NCBI GenBank assembly: GCA_039621445.1
Contig: CP154956.1
Coordinates: 64,062,257 to 64,126,256, forward strand
Direction of reading: 5' to 3'
DNA length: 64,000 bases
Source: Euglena gracilis
Taxonomy: Eukaryota; Euglenida; Euglenophyceae; Euglenales
Position 1 is the stretch's first letter. Each line of letters begins with the position of its first letter. This document shows positions 34,369 through 43,712 of the stretch, in pieces. The translations under genes and the position numbers were made by a program. Under the pieces are notes generated by a model, which was given only the letters and a program-made list of their open reading frames with translations, was not told the DNA's origin and did no database searches.

Positions 34369-37300
34369 TGCGCGCGCGCGTGTTTGTGCATTGCACCACG
34401 ATTCAATCTTTTGCCAAAACAGTTTTTCTGGGAATGAAGCAAGCGAGAGTGTGCAGTTGTTAGCAGGGGATTTCTTAAGCCGGAGGGTATTCTACCCCCC
34501 CCGGGGGGGGGTCCAGCCAGCCAGCCAGCTCAAATCCAGCCAGCAGCCCAAATTCGGGCTGGGAGCCCCCCCCCCTCGGGGGGTCGAGTGAAATAAAGTC
34601 GCGTCCAGCCCGGCCGGAGGCCGGGCCAGCCGGCCGCAGGCTGGCCAGCCAACTGGGCTGCCCAGGTCACCTATCCCTGCATTTTTTCTCCTCACCACAG
34701 CTTCCTCCATCACAGCCCCCCATCCTTGATCTAGCTCCATCCACCAAAATGTCGAAAATGGCAAAAAATTTAGAAATTTTTGTTTTTTCACCGACCCAGC
34801 CCAGCCCCCTCCAGCCCCGGACCCCCCCCTCCCCCCCCACCGCCCGGGGGGGGGTCCAGCCAGCCAACTCAAATCCAGCCAGCAGCCTTTTTGCCAGCCG
34901 GAGGCTGGACCCCCCCGGGGGGGGGGGTCCTTAAGAATTCCCCTGGTTGTTAACTTTCTGTTCTGTGGTGCCACATGTATCAAGGTGGTGTTCGCCGGCC
35001 ATCTGTCTTGACCCAAAGTCGCAGCTGATGCTGGTCCTTGATTCGGCGGACGCTTTGGAAGCCCTCATGGACAAGGCCATAAAGGTGTCATCAACAGTTC
35101 CAACTCTCGTTCCTTTCACCGGCGATTTTTTTCAAAGGTTGGACCCCCCAGGCTCAGTGCAGTCCATCAGGGACAGGAATTTTTTTCCTTAAGGACCGCC
35201 CTCAGGCCTAAGGGACGGCCAAGGGCCGAAGTGGGGCTTGAACGGGGTCAAAAACCAAAGTGGGAAAAATGCACCTTTTGCCGTTTTGGGTGGGCGATGG
35301 TCCACGGATGGTGCCCTTTTTCCCCAAAGTCGACCCCTTTTGCCAAAACATGTCCACATTTTCGGCCAGGATGGGAAGGTGTTTTACCTTTCAAGACCGT
35401 CCTGTGGGTCCACCTCGTTGGAACGGTTGGGCGGAGTGGGAACCCACAGGGGGTTTGAAAATCCACTCATCATCCTTTGCTCCATAGGTGGAATACACAT
35501 TCTTCTTCTCACGACGAAAAAATTACCATTGCTAATCGCTGAGACATGGGTGCTGTGTGGACGTCACATGAAACACAGCAGGCATTTCACAAAATCAGTG
35601 AGAAACAGGGATTTGCTTGGGGGGGGGGGGAGGGGGTCCCCCCAGTTGAATGCAAAACACGGGCGCACACAGACGCACATGCATATGCAGGACCCCCTAA
35701 AGATGGGGCTCAAGTCGGTGCGGGAGCGGCTTCAGCATTACTCCGGCCTCCGGGGCAGTTTTCTCAACCGGCTGTCGGCGCACCTGGAGAGCCAGTTCCA
35801 AAGTCTGGGACTGGAGCTGCAGGGACCAGGGGCTGCCTCCCTGTGATGGGCGGAAGGGCATTGCTGGATGGACAGACTGAGAGAAAGAATGAATGAGTGG
35901 GTTTATTATTTGGGGGGGGGTTAATTAGGACAGGTGCTTCCATTTGGTCGGAAGGCCGGATCAGGGCGGTCTTCAAGGGACAGGAAAGTTTTTTTTTTAT
36001 TTCCTTAAGGACCGCCCCCCCTTTCGGCCAAAGGGCCGGCCAGGGGCCGGACTGGGACTTGAACCGGGTCAAAAATTAAAAAGTCGGGAAACACATTTTT
36101 TGATTATTTGGGTGGATGGGCGATGGTCCAAGGATGCCAGGAATCAATTTTTTTTCCGGATGCTGACCTCTTCTTGCCGAAAATGCCAAAATTTCCTTTC
36201 CCATTTCCTGCATATTTTTCATGAAGTGTGCTGGGACGCGGAGTTTTTTTTTTAATTTCCTTAAGGACCGCCCTGGGCCAGATGGAAGGGGACACCCACC
36301 AAGCATTTTGCAAGAAACAATGTTAAACTCACCTCGCGAAATTCCCCCGGACCAACCTCCACCTCCACAAGAGAGGAAGAGAGGAATGATGAATAAGCAC
36401 GAGGATAAAACGTGGCAAACCTGAAGTTAAATGAAAGCTGAATTAGGTGGACCTAATTTCAGCTGGTGGGTCCACCCCTCCCCCTGGGTCTCCTCCGTCG
36501 CTCCCAGCTGGCGACTCTAGCCCATGACCCAGAAAATGGTGGTCAACAGTTTCCAGCACCTCCCAACCTGGCTCGACTCTTCAAGGGGCCTCACATAGTG
36601 CCAATGGGTGTTGACAAAGATGATACAAATCATACGGGTGTTGAATAAAATACCTTGTGATCCCCGGATCTTGGATTTAAATGATCCCCCCTTTGAGTTG
36701 ACCACCGACCAAGCACTTACAGCTCCCCCCAGAGGGCGGTTTTGACAGTGATTGAGTTTTTTTTGGAGCCGGAAAACAGGGTTGCTTTTTTTTATAATAA
36801 AAAAAAAGAAGGATACGTTGCGGAAGTTGCAGGAACCCCTATTTGAGCACCCGGATCGCTTTCCACTTTCAAAAAGCCAGTCACCTTGAAAAATAAGTCT
36901 CTGCGAGCCCCCCTCCTGGGGTAGGTCGATCGTTCCAGATGTTTTGTTCAAAATATTCTGGTGAGAAGCTCGCCCCGTCAGAAGACAAACCTTGACCAGA
37001 ACTCATACAAGTCCCCCCCCCCGATGCGCCAATCCATTGACGCATTGGCGGGGGGGTCTATTGGCGGGAAGAGGGTCTATTAGGGGAGTGTGAGCCTTCT
37101 ATTGGGTTTTCAAAAAAAATTGGAGGGTGGGTTTGGGTCCAGGGTCCATGGGGTCACAAAGTGACTCTGTGGTCGGGGGTTACTCATTCCCCTCCCCAAC
37201 CTCCAAACAACGGCCCCTCACCCTCACCCCGTGAAGGGGAGCTCTGCCTCCCGGCGTGGACCGCCTCTGGCTGGGACCCAAGCACCGGCACCGCTACTCT

Positions 37301-38107
37301 CGGAAGCGCTTCCTGGCGTGGCTCGTGCACAGCGCCCAGGGGGGGGGGGGTGCTGTGCACCTGTCGCCATTGCTCATTCCGTCTCGGTGCTTCAAAGGGT
37401 TTGCTGTTCTGTCTTTAAAGTGCGGCCCCGCGAATGCCAATGAGTGGGCAGAAACGACCAAAGCCTGGTTTCGCTCCCAAGCTGAATTTTGAGGTATGGC
37501 CACCTCCACCTGGGGGGGGGAGGGACAGGGGGGGACAGGCACTTGCTTTTTCGCTCCACTGTCGGCAGCATGACACCGGCAAACCATTTTACAGTTATTT
37601 CCGTGGTTTTAAACCCCATGCACATTCATTCAAAGGACGCCGATTACCTTCCCTGGGTTGCCCGGAGCCCCTCTCTGCCCCGGAGGTGTTCGAGGCATTC
37701 TGGCCATTCAGCCCGCTGATGCGGCTGCTGAAGGAGAATGCGTTCCCGCAGTACGTCGCGGTGCAACGGAAGTACGCCACCGCGATGCAGCCTGTGTACC
37801 GAAAGGTGTGAGGCGGCACAGTGCATCCTGCGTGTTGTCCCCGATTCAAGAAATCTCCGCCACTTCAAAAAAAACTTTGGTCTAATCCGTTTTTCTCAAC
37901 TCTGTTGTAGTTTTTGGCATAAATTCTGTGAATCAACAGTCCAATCAGTCGCAACCTGCCTCGTCAAAAAAATATTCCTGCAATAAAATTAGAGGAGGCC
38001 ATTTTGATGGCCATTTCTGCTTAATGTCATTTTGCTTGCTCCGCAGGAGATCATGAATTATTTCACCGTGGCCAAGTCGTTCATTGAGACCTCCAAGTCT
38101 CGGAAAG
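26975..38107 (+). CDS. SEC3: Sec3/EXOC1-like exocyst subunit, multi-exon, 3' part unclear
   Basis: Eleven plus-strand exons resemble Sec3, the exocyst subunit that tethers secretory vesicles to the plasma membrane through a PI(4,5)P2-binding PH-like domain. Exons: 26975-27211, 27338-27427, 27769-27798 (tentative), 31021-31167, 31318-31519, 34012-34265, 35019-35084, 35691-35842, 37237-37349, 37636-37805, 38047-38107. Hallmarks: KPRV...KMYKLKHL-like strands (FELSKTYKAKLLQSV), the amphipathic end helix (LTKLVSMCKEFCG), the EEEANLLAAL block matching EEEDMEALL, and the SRDIEVVQEQNSDLEI coil matching REDIESIExRNNKLEM. Then come DPLKMGLKSVRERLQ (DPxYxxMxAVxEKRxxL) and PLMRLLKENAF..YRKEIMNYF. Phases agree across each junction given the stated borders; the exon 4 and exon 6 donors are uncertain. 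The N-terminal exon before the PH-like domain and the C-terminal helical bundles were not found. Introns reach 3.2 kb and hold MITEs. Confidence 0.75.
27338..27427 (+). CDS. SEC3: Sec3-like exon: C-terminal helix of the PH-like domain
   Basis: Acceptor TTTCTATTTCAG, donor GTATGTAT, 30 codons, phase 0 both sides. AFLTKLVSMCKEFCGTNPTM fits the conserved helix (plant form: RLLVCILNICKDVLGRLP). Confidence 0.7.
27769..27798 (+). CDS. SEC3: Tentative 10-codon Sec3-like exon
   Basis: Acceptor TTTGCTGTTTTCAG, donor GTGGAAGG, phase 0. The peptide DFAVHSTGRK is too short to assign by similarity; it is kept only because phase and splice sites fit. Confidence 0.3.
29039..29299. mobile_element. TA-flanked element, TATAAGAAACC family
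   Basis: TA/AACCCCCCCACCTATAAGAAACC at the left matches the inverted right end TA/ACCCCCCCCCCACCTACAAGAAACC. Extra CACCTATAAGAAACC words lie inside. It lies in the large intron of the Sec3-like gene. Confidence 0.75.
31021..31167 (+). CDS. SEC3: Sec3-like exon: acidic linker
   Basis: Acceptor GTGCCGGTTTCAG, phase 0. It encodes SSEELRDFDPTEFRGVEEQE and further acidic residues up to LLTPEE. Ending at 31167 (donor GTCCTG, weak) joins in frame to EANLLAALG and recreates the family's EEEDMEALL. The stronger-looking donor after 31195 would break the frame. Confidence 0.55.
31318..31519 (+). CDS. SEC3: Sec3-like exon: first coiled-coil segment
   Basis: The acceptor is a 20-bp C-run ending CCCAAAG; the donor is GTGTGTCC. 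67 codons plus one base. It contains EANLLAALGMWDAGAGAG then VVQLVAVLQREQAGLQALNA, aligning with the plant LGTYVMGIGEAE..ALEAANVHA region. Confidence 0.7.
31911..32328. mobile_element. TA-flanked element, AAATAATACC family, second copy
   Basis: TA/AACCCCCCCAAATAATACC at the left and its inverse at the right before TA. The interior is inverted relative to 11658-12133. It lies in the Sec3-like intron 31520-34011. Confidence 0.8.
34012..34265 (+). CDS. SEC3: Sec3-like exon: conserved coil (donor uncertain)
   Basis: Acceptor CTCGCGGCGCAG, phase 1 in. MEHTLQQWDGTLAKLSRDIE then VVQEQNSDLEITRAHHLAIE is the best-matching Sec3 segment in the window. The 3' end is uncertain because the exon runs into a GT/GC repeat with many possible GT donors; 34265 gives phase 0 as the next exon requires. 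Confidence 0.75.
34266..34385. repeat. Alternating purine-pyrimidine tract (GT)n/(GC)n
   Basis: About 120 bp of nearly unbroken TG and CG alternation including two (CG)4-7 cores and CATGCATGCATG. It starts at the 5' splice site of a Sec3-like intron and has strong Z-DNA-forming potential by sequence. Confidence 0.9.
35019..35084 (+). CDS. SEC3: Sec3-like exon, 22 codons
   Basis: Acceptor CTTGACCCAAAG, donor GTGTCATC, phase 0. SQLMLVLDSADALEALMDKA fits the plant DEADMLQNIEACEWLAKAL position. Confidence 0.55.
35155..35411 (+). mobile_element. Truncated hAT-like MITE
   Basis: It carries the family body ('ttccttaaggaccgccct', 'gggcttgaacggggtcaaaa', 'gggcgatggtccacggatg') but no clear left terminus or duplication. 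Confidence 0.55.
35691..35842 (+). CDS. SEC3: Sec3-like exon: DPxxxxMxxVRER segment
   Basis: Acceptor ATGCATATGCAG, donor GTGATGG, phase 0 in, phase 2 out. DPLKMGLKSVRERLQHYSGL then RGSFLNRLSAHLESQFQSL matches the family's [32 protein letters not shown]. Confidence 0.75.
35962..36275 (+). mobile_element. hAT-like MITE, 314 bp, with 8-bp duplication
   Basis: It starts CAGGGCGGTC and ends ACCGCCCTG. It is flanked by GGCCGGAT (35954-35961) and GGCCAGAT (36276-36283), 7/8 identical. The left end folds on itself because a second TTAAGGACCGCCC lies about 55 bp in. It lies in a Sec3-like intron. Confidence 0.85.
37237..37349 (+). CDS. SEC3: Sec3-like exon ending in a G-run
   Basis: Acceptor CACCCCGTGAAG, phase 2 in. 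It encodes PPGVDRLWLGPKHRHRYSRK then RFLAWLVHSAQ, matching the plant [20 protein letters not shown]. The only GT follows a run of twelve G, so the exon would end in polyglycine; the phase (1) agrees with the next exon only if the run length is right. Confidence 0.55.
37636..37805 (+). CDS. SEC3: Sec3-like exon: LMRLLKxxxF segment
   Basis: Acceptor CATTCATTCAAAG, donor GTGTGAGG, phase 1 in, 0 out. EVFEAFWPFSPLMRLLKENA then FPQYVAVQRKYATAMQPVYR fits the conserved helical stretch before the LLRREAREF block. Confidence 0.7.
38047..38107 (+). CDS. SEC3: Sec3-like exon: EIMNYFTVAK segment
   Basis: Acceptor TTGCTCCGCAG, donor GTGCGTCG, phase 0 in, 1 out. EIMNYFTVAKSFIETSKSRK follows RK from the previous exon, giving RKEIMNYF where plants have RREAREF. 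It is the last exon with recognisable Sec3 similarity. Confidence 0.7.
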
Positions 38108-38545
38108 GTGCGTCGCCCTCTTTGGAAGCCGAACAGGGCAACTCTGGTCTCACAGCCAGCCAAGTTTCGGCGCCAGGTCACCGGCCCAGAGGTTTTTTCT
38201 CACATCTGATTGCAGTTCCTTGGGTGGGCCCACTTCCATATAAAGCAACGGCGTATTTTTGGCCCCCCAGGTACCAGTTGCAGCACTCCAGATGGTGATG
38301 CAAAGTCCAATGAAGAAAGTTTATATTAATTAGTAAATAAATAGTATTAGTGAACGGACTGCACAGTCCCTTTGTTGGGACGTGACCCAAAGCATCTAGA
38401 TCGGGGCGCCCGATGCCCCACCAAGTACAGCTGACCTGTGCTCACCTCAAACATTGCCTGGCCAATGTGTTTGGAGTCAAGCTGAGCCAGGGCCTGCGTG
38501 GAAACTCAATCATTGCATGTGGATGGGGGGGGGTAGCTTTGACAG

Positions 38546-38819
38546 CCACCAATCAGGTCAGCCGGGGCGACGGCCGTGCTGTCCCCATGTCCACCCCGCC
38601 TCCCCCACCAGAGACGGTGCTGCTCGGCTCCACCAACCAGGCCCAGTCTTTAAACCTGCTGGTCGCCTCGCAGAGCAACCGCCTGCCCGGCGGCCTGACC
38701 CCAAGCGCGGCGGGCGGCGGGGCCCCCGGGCTGGGCCCCGGCCGGGGGCTGGGCGTGCCGGGGCAGCACTCCCGGACCCCCAGCGTGTTCAGTGATGAGA
38801 TGACGGATGTCACCTACAG
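38546..38819 (+). CDS. Low-complexity linker exon
   Basis: Acceptor GTAGCTTTGACAG, donor GTGTGG before a G-run, phase 1 in (matching 38107), 2 out. It encodes a Pro/Ser/Gly-rich region (STPPPPPETVLLGSTNQAQS, GLGPGRGLGVPG) ending SVFSDEMTDVTY. A disordered linker is likely. Membership in the Sec3-like gene rests on phase and position alone. Confidence 0.5.
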
Positions 38820-38879
38820 GTGTGGGGGGGGGGGTGGCAAATTCCTGCGGAGACGCGCCCGCAAGCAACCCCGCCCACT

Positions 38880-38905
38880 GTACACACACACACACACACA
38901 CACCG
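38880..38905. repeat. (AC)n microsatellite
   Basis: About twelve AC units starting 60 bp after a splice donor. Confidence 0.9.
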
Positions 38906-38986
38906 TACGTGTGTGCCTCCAAGCACACACGTACGCACGCAGGCACTCAAAAGCAAACACACATTCTCAGACAGACAGGGGGGCAC

Positions 38987-39270
38987 CAGGCTTCTTTTTA
39001 AGGAAGTGCGCACCCCCCGGGGAGACTGGGTGCTATGGGCAAGCAGGGGGGTAGGGCATTTTTGACTCCCCCAGGGGGGTGGTGGGGTTTTGGGGTCGGT
39101 AGCGCTAAAGCATGACCCCTGGCGCCGGGGCCTGAAAATGGCCATTTTCAAGGAATTTGGTTGGGTCGGCAGGCACCGGGGTCCAAAACTGACCCGTGTG
39201 CCTGCCATGGGCAGGCACTCCATAGCACAAGGCACCCCCTCCCCCCCCCGAGTTGGTAAAAAGAAGCCTG
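38987..39270. mobile_element. CAGGCTTCTTTTTA terminal-inverted-repeat element
   Basis: The left end CAGGCTTCTTTTTA pairs with the right end TAAAAAGAAGCCTG. The interior has 'gtgctatgggcaag' and 'ggccattttcaagg'. Related sequence is at 15770-16020, 52325-52550 and 52855-52948. No clean duplication is seen. Confidence 0.65.
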
Positions 39271-39589
39271 AGAAGGCACCCCCACAGAGTGTGTAGTCAG
39301 CTCCGTAAGTTTTGAGGTTCTTTATTTCTTGGATTTGCCCAATTGACCCCATCAATGCATACGCCCATCAATATCGAATGAATCTTTGGTCTGCATTTGA
39401 GAGAACATGCATGCCCGACGTCATTTCAGGTTCAAGTCATTTCCTTGTTGTTTTCTATTTCCACAGTGCCACCCTGGCTCGAAATCCACCCACTCGGACC
39501 CACACCAGACCCTGTTGGACTTTGCAAAACACGTTTAATCAGCCGCGGGAGAGTGCGTTGTGTTCGCCCCTTTGTTCCCATCCCCGCAG

Positions 39590-39676
39590 CCACCGGCCGA
39601 ACCCGCCACCCCGGCTGCCGATGTACAAGCCTGCGGCGGTGCGGGGCCAGGGCCTGAGGAACAAAGGGTTCAGAGG
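39590..39676 (+). CDS. Basic proline-rich exon
   Basis: Acceptor TTCCCATCCCCGCAG, donor GTAATG, phase 2 both ends, matching 38819 and 45987. HRPNPPPRLPMYKPAAVRGQ then GLRNKGFRG; no family recognised. Confidence 0.5.
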
Positions 39677-39692
39677 GTAATGGGAAATGGTT

Positions 39693-39852
39693 GGAAGGAG
39701 GAAATGGACGATGGTGCCAGAAATCACTTTTTTCCCAAAATCGACCCGTTTTTGCCAAAATATGGCCGTTTTTTCAGCCATTTTTCTGATGAATTTTGCA
39801 TTGACTGTTCTGGGACGGGAAGTTGTTTTTTTTCCGTTAAGGACCGCCCTGA
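39693..39852 (+). mobile_element. Truncated hAT-like MITE
   Basis: Only the right half remains ('tcgacccgtttttgccaaaatatgg' to 'ttaaggaccgccctg'). It starts almost at the splice donor of the preceding exon. Confidence 0.6.
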
Positions 39853-41173
39853 ATGGTCCTCACCCATATTGCTTTGTGCACCAGAAGGGGGGGATGACAT
39901 TTTGACGAAAATTATCTATAGAAATTTCAAAAGGAACCAAAAAATTTACCGCAAAATCTTCGAAGAACTGGTTTTTTTTGTGTCCAGCGGTCAATGAATG
40001 GGGATATCATGCACTGTTGGCACAGGTTACACGTTCTCGATAACATTATTCATCAAAATGGCCGCCTCGAAATTAATCACATGGGTAATATCCCCTTGCG
40101 CTTTCGTTGACTGAACAACATTGCAGGGAAAAAGAGAAACAGTCTAGGCTCATCAGTCATTTCTGGCAGCTGCCAGTGCCCACATTCTTTGGCGGGAAGG
40201 GGGAGGCAAAAAGATGGTTCCAGTAACCTAGTGCCCCACCAGGTTATTTGGAGGGTTGAGTGGCTCCGCAATTATCATTGGAACAACCTGAAAAACGATG
40301 CATCTTTTTGGAAATAAGGAGGCGCTGAGCACAAAAAGCCAGCCGAAATGTCACAATGTTGTCCATGAAACAGAAACATTAAATTGTGTTAATATTTTTA
40401 GGAAATGGTAGATCGATCTATCAATGGTCCTGGGTATTTGCCTTATAACTTTGCCGCACTGGGTCCAAAAATATCAGATCCATTCTTTTTCATTGTTATG
40501 CATTATTTTTCAGGGGGCAAATCTATTCGGTGGGAGTGTTAGGTCAAGGAATTCTCTGAGGAAATCCTTGGCGAAACCTTGGGAGAAACCCCCTGAAATC
40601 CCCAAACAGTAAAAGACAAAAAATTTCAAGATACCATCACACTTGGTCACATAAAAATGCAAATGACTTGTGCTTGTCTTTGACGATGCCTCCCCCTGCT
40701 GCTTCTTGAGAGACCCTTCCAACAATCCTCTTCCAGGTCCTCTGCAGTCTGGAAGGTGGAAAAGACGAGACAGCGGTACGCATCCTTGAAGGGGACAAAA
40801 GGTATGCCTTTCCCTGCCATACAGCGTTTTATGGCAGTCACTTTGCACACCAGAGCAGCTTGGGGGTCTGAAGCAATTCTGCTGCCAAAGAACCTGCCAT
40901 GGGGGGGGGAAGGGCAACTGAGGTGGTTTCAGTGACCTAACACCCCATTTGTTGGGCCGAAGTTGGAAATGTCTTACAACGCTCGTCTGTTGGGAACATC
41001 TTGCGGCAGACCTTTTGCATCCAAGGCTCTGATCATTCAAGCCGAAGATGGCATCTCATCCGTATCAATGCCAACGAGGTGCTCAAATCCATCAGGGGGG
41101 ACAATTTCATCAAGATTTGCCACTTGCTAACGGTCAGCTTCGGGTCATTGAAAACCTGCTGCTGTGCTTTTTG

Positions 41174-41582
41174 TAACCCCCCAAAAAATAAGACCTGGGT
41201 CTTATTTTTGGGTCCGTTGCTGGAAGCCTCCAGGGGTCTTATTTTTGGGGGGGGCTCTTATTTTTGGATTTTTTCTTGACCGACCTGGGCCCGAAAAGCA
41301 CCATTTTTCTGGTTCCCAAGAGCACTGAAATTTTTCGTTCGGCGCTTCACGCCATGTGTAAATTGGTGTATTTTGACATTTACCATGTTTTTTACACTTC
41401 AAAAATCTCAAAATTTTTGAACTTTCATCACTTTTGTGGATGAAATTGGGGTTTTTGGTAATTTTTCAAGGAAAAATTACACCGTCCCTTCGCGCTGTCA
41501 AGGGGGGTCTTATTTTTGGATTTTTGCTCGATCGGCCCAGGGGGGGGTCTTATTTTGGGGGGGTCTTTTTGGGGGGGGTTTA
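41174..41582. mobile_element. TA-flanked element, AAATAAGACC family
   Basis: TA/ACCCCCCAAAAAATAAGACC at the left. The right end inverted reads TA/AACCCCCCCCAAAAAGACCCCCCC then AAAATAAGACC. The interior is AT-rich and non-coding. Confidence 0.7.
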
Positions 41583-41970
41583 CTTTGAACAACCCAAAGA
41601 ATGGATGCCCAAATGGTGTGCATTCTGGCAAGATCCCGACAGGAATGGCCCGGGTGCCAAGAATGGGTAGTGCCCAAATAACCTGGCAAGGAGAAGGTTG
41701 AAAAAATGGTTCTAGTACCTGGCTTATTCTGTTTACCAAACAATTGACACAAAGTCTTGTGAAGGGCATTTTCTGGAAATTTCATGAGCCTGGATCGCCG
41801 TTGTAGGTCGAGGATTGAGGTTTGACCAAACAATGTTCTGGGTGGCAATATGACTCGGGGGGGGGGGGGAGGGGTTTGGCGGCAACCACCCCCCTGCCGG
41901 CTGCCACCCAAGCATTGCTTGGGTGGCAGCTCAAACAGAACAAAAATAAAAATATAGGTTTTTTTAAGGG

Positions 41971-42118
41971 TTAGGGTTAGGGTTAGGGTTAGGGTTAGGG
42001 TTAGGGTTAGGGTTAGGGTTAGGGTTAACCCTAACCCTAACCCTAACCCTAACCCTAACCCTAACCCTAACCCTAACCCTAACCCTAACCCTAACCCTAA
42101 CCCTAACCCTAACCCTAA
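41971..42118. repeat. Head-to-head telomeric repeat array
   Basis: Nine perfect TTAGGG units (41971-42024), the junction TTAA, then fifteen perfect CCCTAA units (42029-42118). The G-rich strands point toward each other, the orientation expected of two fused chromosome ends. The outer flanks do not pair with each other. It sits in the intron between the exons ending 39676 and starting 45987. Confidence 0.97.
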
Positions 42119-42129
42119 CCCCCTATTTT

Positions 42130-42375
42130 TAGGTGTTTTAATGCTTCTTAAGGCTTTTTTAGGTTTTTTATGGCGCTATCTTTCAGGGCAGACCAAGGGC
42201 AGTCCGAGCATCGAACCAACTTTTTTGCATGTTTGTCCAAGAGCAAAAGGTCAAGAACACTTTTTTTTTTGCGTTTCAGTTGGATTAACAATTTTCCAGC
42301 GAGGCCAGAAGCAATCCCCCCCCCCCGGAGTTGGTTTGTTTTGCTGAGATTTTGCAATTTCATTTTTGCTCAAAG
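42130..42375 (+). repeat. AAGGCATTTTTAAGG-family repeat beside the telomeric array
   Basis: Shares 'cagggcagaccaagggcagtc', 'ttttccagcgaggccagaag' and 'ggagttggtttgttttgctgag' with 33590-33780 and 45740-45900. Confidence 0.6.
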
Positions 42376-42388
42376 GGAATCCTACCAG

Positions 42389-42704
42389 CAGGGCGGTCCT
42401 TAAGGGACAGGAAAGTTTTTTTTTTATTTTCTTAAGGACCGCCCCCCTTTCGGCCAAAGGGTCGACCTAGGGCCGGACTTGGATTTGAACAGGGTCCTAA
42501 TTAAGAAGTCCAAAAAACACATTTTTTGATGATTTGGGTGGATGGGCGATGGCCCAAGGATGCCAAGAATCAGTTTTTTTTCCTGATGTTGACCTGTTGT
42601 CGCCGAAGAATGCCAAAATTTCTTTGCCCATTTTCCTGTATATTTTCATTGAGTGTGCTGGTACAGCGGAGTTTTTTTTTTTTATTTGCTCAAGGACCGC
42701 CCTG
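42389..42704 (+). mobile_element. hAT-like MITE, 316 bp, perfect 8-bp duplication
   Basis: CAGGGCGGTCCTTAAG...CAAGGACCGCCCTG flanked by identical CCTACCAG (42381-42388 and 42705-42712). The best-preserved boundaries of the family, so probably a recent insertion. Confidence 0.92.
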
Positions 42705-42889
42705 CCTACCAGTCCGAACATTTTTAAAGGCGTAAAAGGGCATTTTCGCCAAAATTTAAGGCTCATTTTTAAGTCATTTTAAGGGTTTTTAAGGCGCTTT
42801 TTAGACAAGGTGGTGGCCTCTGACATCTGTGGGGCTGTGGCATCTTGGGCAGGCAGGTGGGCTGTCCGTAGCGCTGACCATTTAATCTG

Positions 42890-43480
42890 TTTCTGATTCT
42901 TTCAGGCGGAATATTTAGGCGTTTGATCCAGATTTTGTTTGTGTCCGCTGAGGTAGAATTCTACTACAAAAATCTGGAATTACCGCCTATTTATTCCGTC
43001 ATATTCTTTTGGTAGAGATTAAATAGTAGTTAAAGCCGAAATTTGCTTGATCTCAGCCGTAGGTTCTACTCAAGGAAAATTCGGTATATTTTCCTATTTA
43101 AATCTGAATCTGAGATTCTGAATGGATTAAATAGGAATTTGATCCAATATTTGCTTGTGTCCGCTGATGTCAAATTCTACTAGGAAATGTTAGATCAAAA
43201 TACTAATTAATCCAAATCATAGGTTATGATTCAAATAAATAGCAATTTGTTAGAGATTTTCCTAGTATCAATTGATATTCCGTTCAATAAGCAAATTCTA
43301 CAACAAACGACTAATTAATCTAGAATCACAGATTATGTAATTTTATTTATGAGTTAAAGCCGAATTTATTTAGGGATTGACATTCTGAATCACCCTAATT
43401 AATTTCGGATCAAATTCCTATTTAATCCATTATGAATTATAGATTCGGATTATTTAGTATTTTGTTGTAGAATTTGCTAG
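42890..43480. other. AT-rich island next to the LINE pseudogene
   Basis: About 590 bp with no G or C runs, unlike its surroundings. Words such as GTAGAATT/AATTCTAC, TGTCCGCTGA and AACTAATTAATC recur in direct and inverted form. It may be the 3' untranslated part of the adjacent LINE or an unrelated insertion. Confidence 0.4.
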
Positions 43481-43712
43481 GTAGACCACCGGGGCACCCA
43501 GTGACCACTGGACGATTGCCTGAAATTCTCTGGTGGGGATCAGTGTTGGTCGAGGCGCATGGTGTCATTGAGCCCCATGCCATGGCGTGTGGTTTCATCT
43601 GGCATGAGAACTTCATTTTTTCCGTCCCTTCTAAGGCGGCGTGCAGCCGCTGCTGTCGTGCTTCAGCACAAGCATTTCCCCAGAAGCGCTGTGTCAGCAT
43701 CTCGGGCGTCAT

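Noticed and set aside
34500-34950. CCAGCCAGC/GGCTGGCTGG-rich frames
   Set aside because: These are repeats shared with 54990-55150 and 59730-60010; frames are open on both strands.
38253-38327. Terminal Sec3-like exon giving TSCSTPDGDAKSNEESLY and a stop
   Set aside because: The phase fits after 38107 and the acceptor is good, but the exon at 38546 also fits; I kept the latter because it continues in phase. This remains a possible alternative end of the gene.
40990-41140. Possible exon (LIRINANEVLKSIRGDNF)
   Set aside because: Two frames look equally plausible and the borders are not supported; it runs into a TA-flanked element.
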